Assembly (NCBI GenBank): GCA_018241725.1
Contig: JAFEDI010000008.1
Location: forward strand, 1 to 64,000
Reading direction: 5' to 3'
DNA: 64,000 nucleotides
DNA from: Pseudomonadota bacterium
GTDB taxonomy: Bacteria > Pseudomonadota > Gammaproteobacteria > Burkholderiales > Rhodocyclaceae
Under the pieces are notes generated by a model. The model searched no databases, was not told the origin of the DNA, and was given only the letters and a program-made list of their open reading frames with translations. A program made the position numbers and the translations under genes. Positions 61,909 through 64,000 of this stretch are shown in pieces; positions within the stretch are counted from its first letter, which is position 1, and every line of letters begins with the position of its first letter.

Positions 61909-63116
61909 GGCTTGGTTGTGACGTGCGGGCTCTTCGGCAGCAACGCCACGACGATACCGAGCAGCGGCAGGTAGGCGATGGCGTGGTAGACGGCATCGAT
62001 GCTGGTCCGGTCGGCGAGCAGGCCCAGCACGGCGGCGCCCAGGCCGCCCATGCCGAAGGCGAAGCCGAAGAACAGGCCGGACACCATGCCGACCTTGCCG
62101 GGCATGAGTTCCTGCGCATAGACGAGGATTGCGGAGAAGGCTGACGACAGCACCAGACCAATGATGATGGTCAGCACCGTGGTCCAGAACAGGTCGGCGT
62201 GGGGCAGGATCAGCGCGAAGGGGGCGACGCCGAGGATCGACGCCCAGATCACCGGCTTGCGGCCGACGCGGTCGCCGATCGGGCCGCCGAGAATGGTGCC
62301 GGCCGCCGATGCGAACAGGAAGGCGAACAGGTGCACCTGGGCGCTCTGCACCGACAGGCCGAACTTCTCGATCAGGTAGAAGGTGTAGAAGCTGCTCAGG
62401 CCGGCGATGTAGAAGTACTTCGAGAAGATCAGCACCAGCAGCACTGCTACGGCGCCGAGCACCACCTTGCGTGGATAGGGCGACGCCACCGGCGTGCGGC
62501 TGCGTGCGGCGCCGGCGATGTGGTGGGTGGCGTACCAGCGGCTGACCTGCACCAGCAGCACGATGCCGAGTACCGCCGCGAGGCCGAACCAGGCCACGCT
62601 GTGCTGGCCGAAGGGCACGATGACGGCAGCCGCCACCAGCGGGCCGACGGCGCTGCCGGTGTTGCCGCCGACCTGGAAGACCGACTGGGCCAGCCCGTGC
62701 CGCCCGCCCGAGGCCAGGCGGGCGATGCGCGAGGATTCCGGGTGGAAGATCGCCGAGCCGGTGCCGACGAAGGCGGCGGCGAGCAGCACGATCTCGTAGC
62801 TCGGTGCGTAGGCGAGCAGTAGCAGACCGAGGAGGGTCGCGGCCATGCCGAAGGGCAGGGAATAGGGCTGCGGCTTCTTGTCGGTGTACAGGCCGATCAG
62901 CGGTTGCAGCAGCGAGGCGGTCAGCTGGTAGGTGAGGGTGATCAGGCCGATCTGCCCGAAGCTGAGGTGGAATTCACCCTTCAAAAGCGGATACATGGCG
63001 AGGATCAGCGACTGCATCATGTCGTTGATGAAGTGCGAGGTGCTGATGGCCCCGAGGATGCCGAAGGCGGCTTCGCCGTGGCGCGCCTGCAAGGGCAAGG
63101 CGGTGGGTTTCGTCAT
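61905..63116 (-). CDS. fsr: MFS transporter, fosmidomycin-resistance (Fsr) type
   Basis: The 403-residue protein has twelve TM helices. It has HFINDMMQSLILAMYPLLKG and FGQIGLITLTYQLTASLLQP in helices 1-2, GLYTDKKPQPYSLPFGMAAT between 2 and 3, and GTGSAIFHPESSRIARLASG, a signature of Fsr/YfnC-type exporters. The second half has GPIGDRVGRKPVIWASILGV. It is divergent from an AraC regulator over a 161-bp gap, suggesting specific regulation. Confidence 0.9.
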   Translation of the reverse strand: MTKPTALPLQARHGEAAFGILGAISTSHFINDMMQSLILAMYPLLKGEFHLSFGQIGLITLTYQLTASLLQPLIGLYTDKKPQPYSLPFGMAATLLGLLLLAYAPSYEIVLLAAAFVGTGSAIFHPESSRIARLASGGRHGLAQSVFQVGGNTGSAVGPLVAAAVIVPFGQHSVAWFGLAAVLGIVLLVQVSRWYATHHIAGAARSRTPVASPYPRKVVLGAVAVLLVLIFSKYFYIAGLSSFYTFYLIEKFGLSVQSAQVHLFAFLFASAAGTILGGPIGDRVGRKPVIWASILGVAPFALILPHADLFWTTVLTIIIGLVLSSAFSAILVYAQELMPGKVGMVSGLFFGFAFGMGGLGAAVLGLLADRTSIDAVYHAIAYLPLLGIVVALLPKSPHVTTKP

Positions 63117-63277
63117 GGTGCGGGCTCTCTGTGCGGCGCCGCCCCTTCGTCGATCAGGGGCCGGCTGCGTGTTGGTATGTCTCGACGTCTGCCGATTCTA
63201 GAAATACGATGCATGCCTGTCTCACGCCATTCGGCCGTGGGGTTGCTAGAAAAAGACATTGTTCGACGTAGGCCTTC
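63117..63277. promoter_or_regulatory. Divergent promoter region fsr/araC-type gene
   Basis: A 161-bp intergenic gap between divergent genes, where the AraC protein would bind. I see no strong palindrome. GTCTCACGCCATTCGG and AGAAAAAGACATTGTT are AT-mixed blocks near the AraC start. Confidence 0.45.
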
Positions 63278-64000
63278 ATGACGGTGAAACCCCTTTCCGA
63301 GGCGCTCGCCGAGATCGACGCCAGCACTGCGCCGGTGAGTTGCCGGGCGACCGACTACCCCGCAGGTTGGGAGGTGGCGCCCCACGCCCATGGCAAGCAT
63401 CAGCTGATCTATGCCGTGCATGGCGTGATGGCGGTGAAGGCTGACGCCGGGCAGTGGGTGGTGCCGCCGACGCGGGGAATCTGGATGCCGGCGGGCATGT
63501 CCCACGCCATCCAGTGCGTCGGCGTGGTCAATATGCGCAGCCTGTTCATCCTGCCGGGGGCTGTGGCGAGTCTGCCGGTCGAATCCTGCGTGGTGGGCAT
63601 CTCGGCCCTGCTGCGCGAGCTGATCCGCGCGGCGGCGGACGTGCAGACACCCTATGCGTCCAACTCCCGTGACGGCCGCCTGATGCGCCTGATGCTCGAC
63701 GAGCTGCGCACGCTGCCGGTGTTGCCGCTGCACTTGCCGATGCCGCTGGAGCCGCGCCTGCTGGAGATCTGCACGCGCCTGCAACAGCGCCTGGACGATG
63801 CGTCCACGCTGGGGGACTGGGCCGCCCACCTGGGTGTGGACGTGAAGACCATCCAGCGTCTGTTCCAGCGGGAGACCGGCATGACCTTTGGCAAATGGCG
63901 CCAGCAGGCACGCTTGCTGCGGGCACTGGAGCTGCTCGCAGGCGGCGAGCGGGTCGTCGATATCGCGCTGGCCCTCGGCTATGACAGCCCGAGCGCCTTC
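63278..64000 (+). CDS. AraC-family regulator with cupin sensor, 3' end cut by window
   Basis: The frame runs open to the window edge (241 codons seen). N-terminal cupin-like sensor (YPAGWEVAPHAHGKHQLIYA, PPTRGIWMPAGMSHAIQCVG) and C-terminal AraC HTH pair: TLGDWAAHLGVDVKTIQRLF and VVDIALALGYDSPSAF. The layout matches NimR/YdiP-type AraC regulators that sense drugs or small aromatics. It is divergent from fsr, its likely target. The final few residues of the HTH lie outside the window. Confidence 0.9.
   Translation, partial: MTVKPLSEALAEIDASTAPVSCRATDYPAGWEVAPHAHGKHQLIYAVHGVMAVKADAGQWVVPPTRGIWMPAGMSHAIQCVGVVNMRSLFILPGAVASLPVESCVVGISALLRELIRAAADVQTPYASNSRDGRLMRLMLDELRTLPVLPLHLPMPLEPRLLEICTRLQQRLDDASTLGDWAAHLGVDVKTIQRLFQRETGMTFGKWRQQARLLRALELLAGGERVVDIALALGYDSPSAF

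Overview
The window is a GC-rich proteobacterial chromosome segment. The gene families on its right side (homospermidine synthase, DUF2058, Fsr, a PocR/PAS hybrid kinase) and the style of its metal genes suggest a betaproteobacterium, perhaps Rhodocyclaceae-like. This is inference from gene content; no rRNA or tRNA gene was seen to confirm it.

The main result is that positions 2765-45429 look like one 42.7-kb transposon. Its right end carries an IS21-type istA-istB pair. Its two ends are imperfect inverted repeats that begin TG and share internal blocks at the same offsets. It is flanked by a perfect 6-bp direct repeat, TGCAGC. It sits inside a gene for a small NTF2/SnoaL-like protein: the 5' half lies at 45436-45653 and the 3' half at 2548-2764, both on the minus strand. 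Removing the element plus one repeat copy joins the halves in frame into a 144-residue protein. Outside the element the old locus continues as a divergent HxlR-type regulator (45770-46165) and an internally deleted azoreductase gene (2304-2500).

Cargo of the element, left to right: an XRE regulator and several uncharacterised genes, including a ParS-type antitoxin and a CoiA-like zinc-motif protein (3.2-7.1 kb); copZ/copA/cueR with divergent CueR-type promoters (7.2-10.6 kb); small repeat proteins and a lipoprotein (10.7-12.4 kb); a predicted HhH plus PD-(D/E)XK nuclease (12.6-13.9 kb); an HD-GYP protein (14.3-15.6 kb); a large minus-strand copper/silver block with CopF-type ATPase, CusCBA, CusF, DUF411, cytochrome c, multicopper oxidase and an outer-membrane factor (15.6-31.9 kb); the CopRS/CusRS two-component system (32.1-34.2 kb); a hemerythrin-like gene and a GNAT gene pair resembling a toxin-antitoxin module (34.2-35.5 kb); an FTR1 permease, PbrR/CadR regulator and PbrA/CadA ATPase (36.3-41.2 kb); two unknown divergent genes (41.5-42.8 kb); and istAB. 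A composite CopR-type motif recurs upstream of four minus-strand transcription units, so CopRS probably coordinates the periplasmic copper genes while CueR handles the cytoplasmic ones.

The left flank (1-2758) is mobile-DNA debris: an IS3-family transposase, a relic integron attC site, and pieces of accessory genes whose degenerate relatives reappear at 46.28-46.55 kb. On the right, 46.6-50 kb is a rearranged surface-polysaccharide patch: an AT-rich membrane glycosyltransferase-like gene and an IS5-type relic lie between two copies of the 5' end of an acyltransferase gene. From 50 kb the sequence looks like ordinary chromosome: an HD phosphohydrolase, an SDR, a TonB-dependent receptor behind a 27-bp palindrome, a hybrid sensor kinase, a DUF2058 gene, a homospermidine synthase/YgiB/YgiC/DUF350 polyamine-conjugation-like cluster, an Fsr-type MFS pump and a divergent AraC regulator cut by the window edge.
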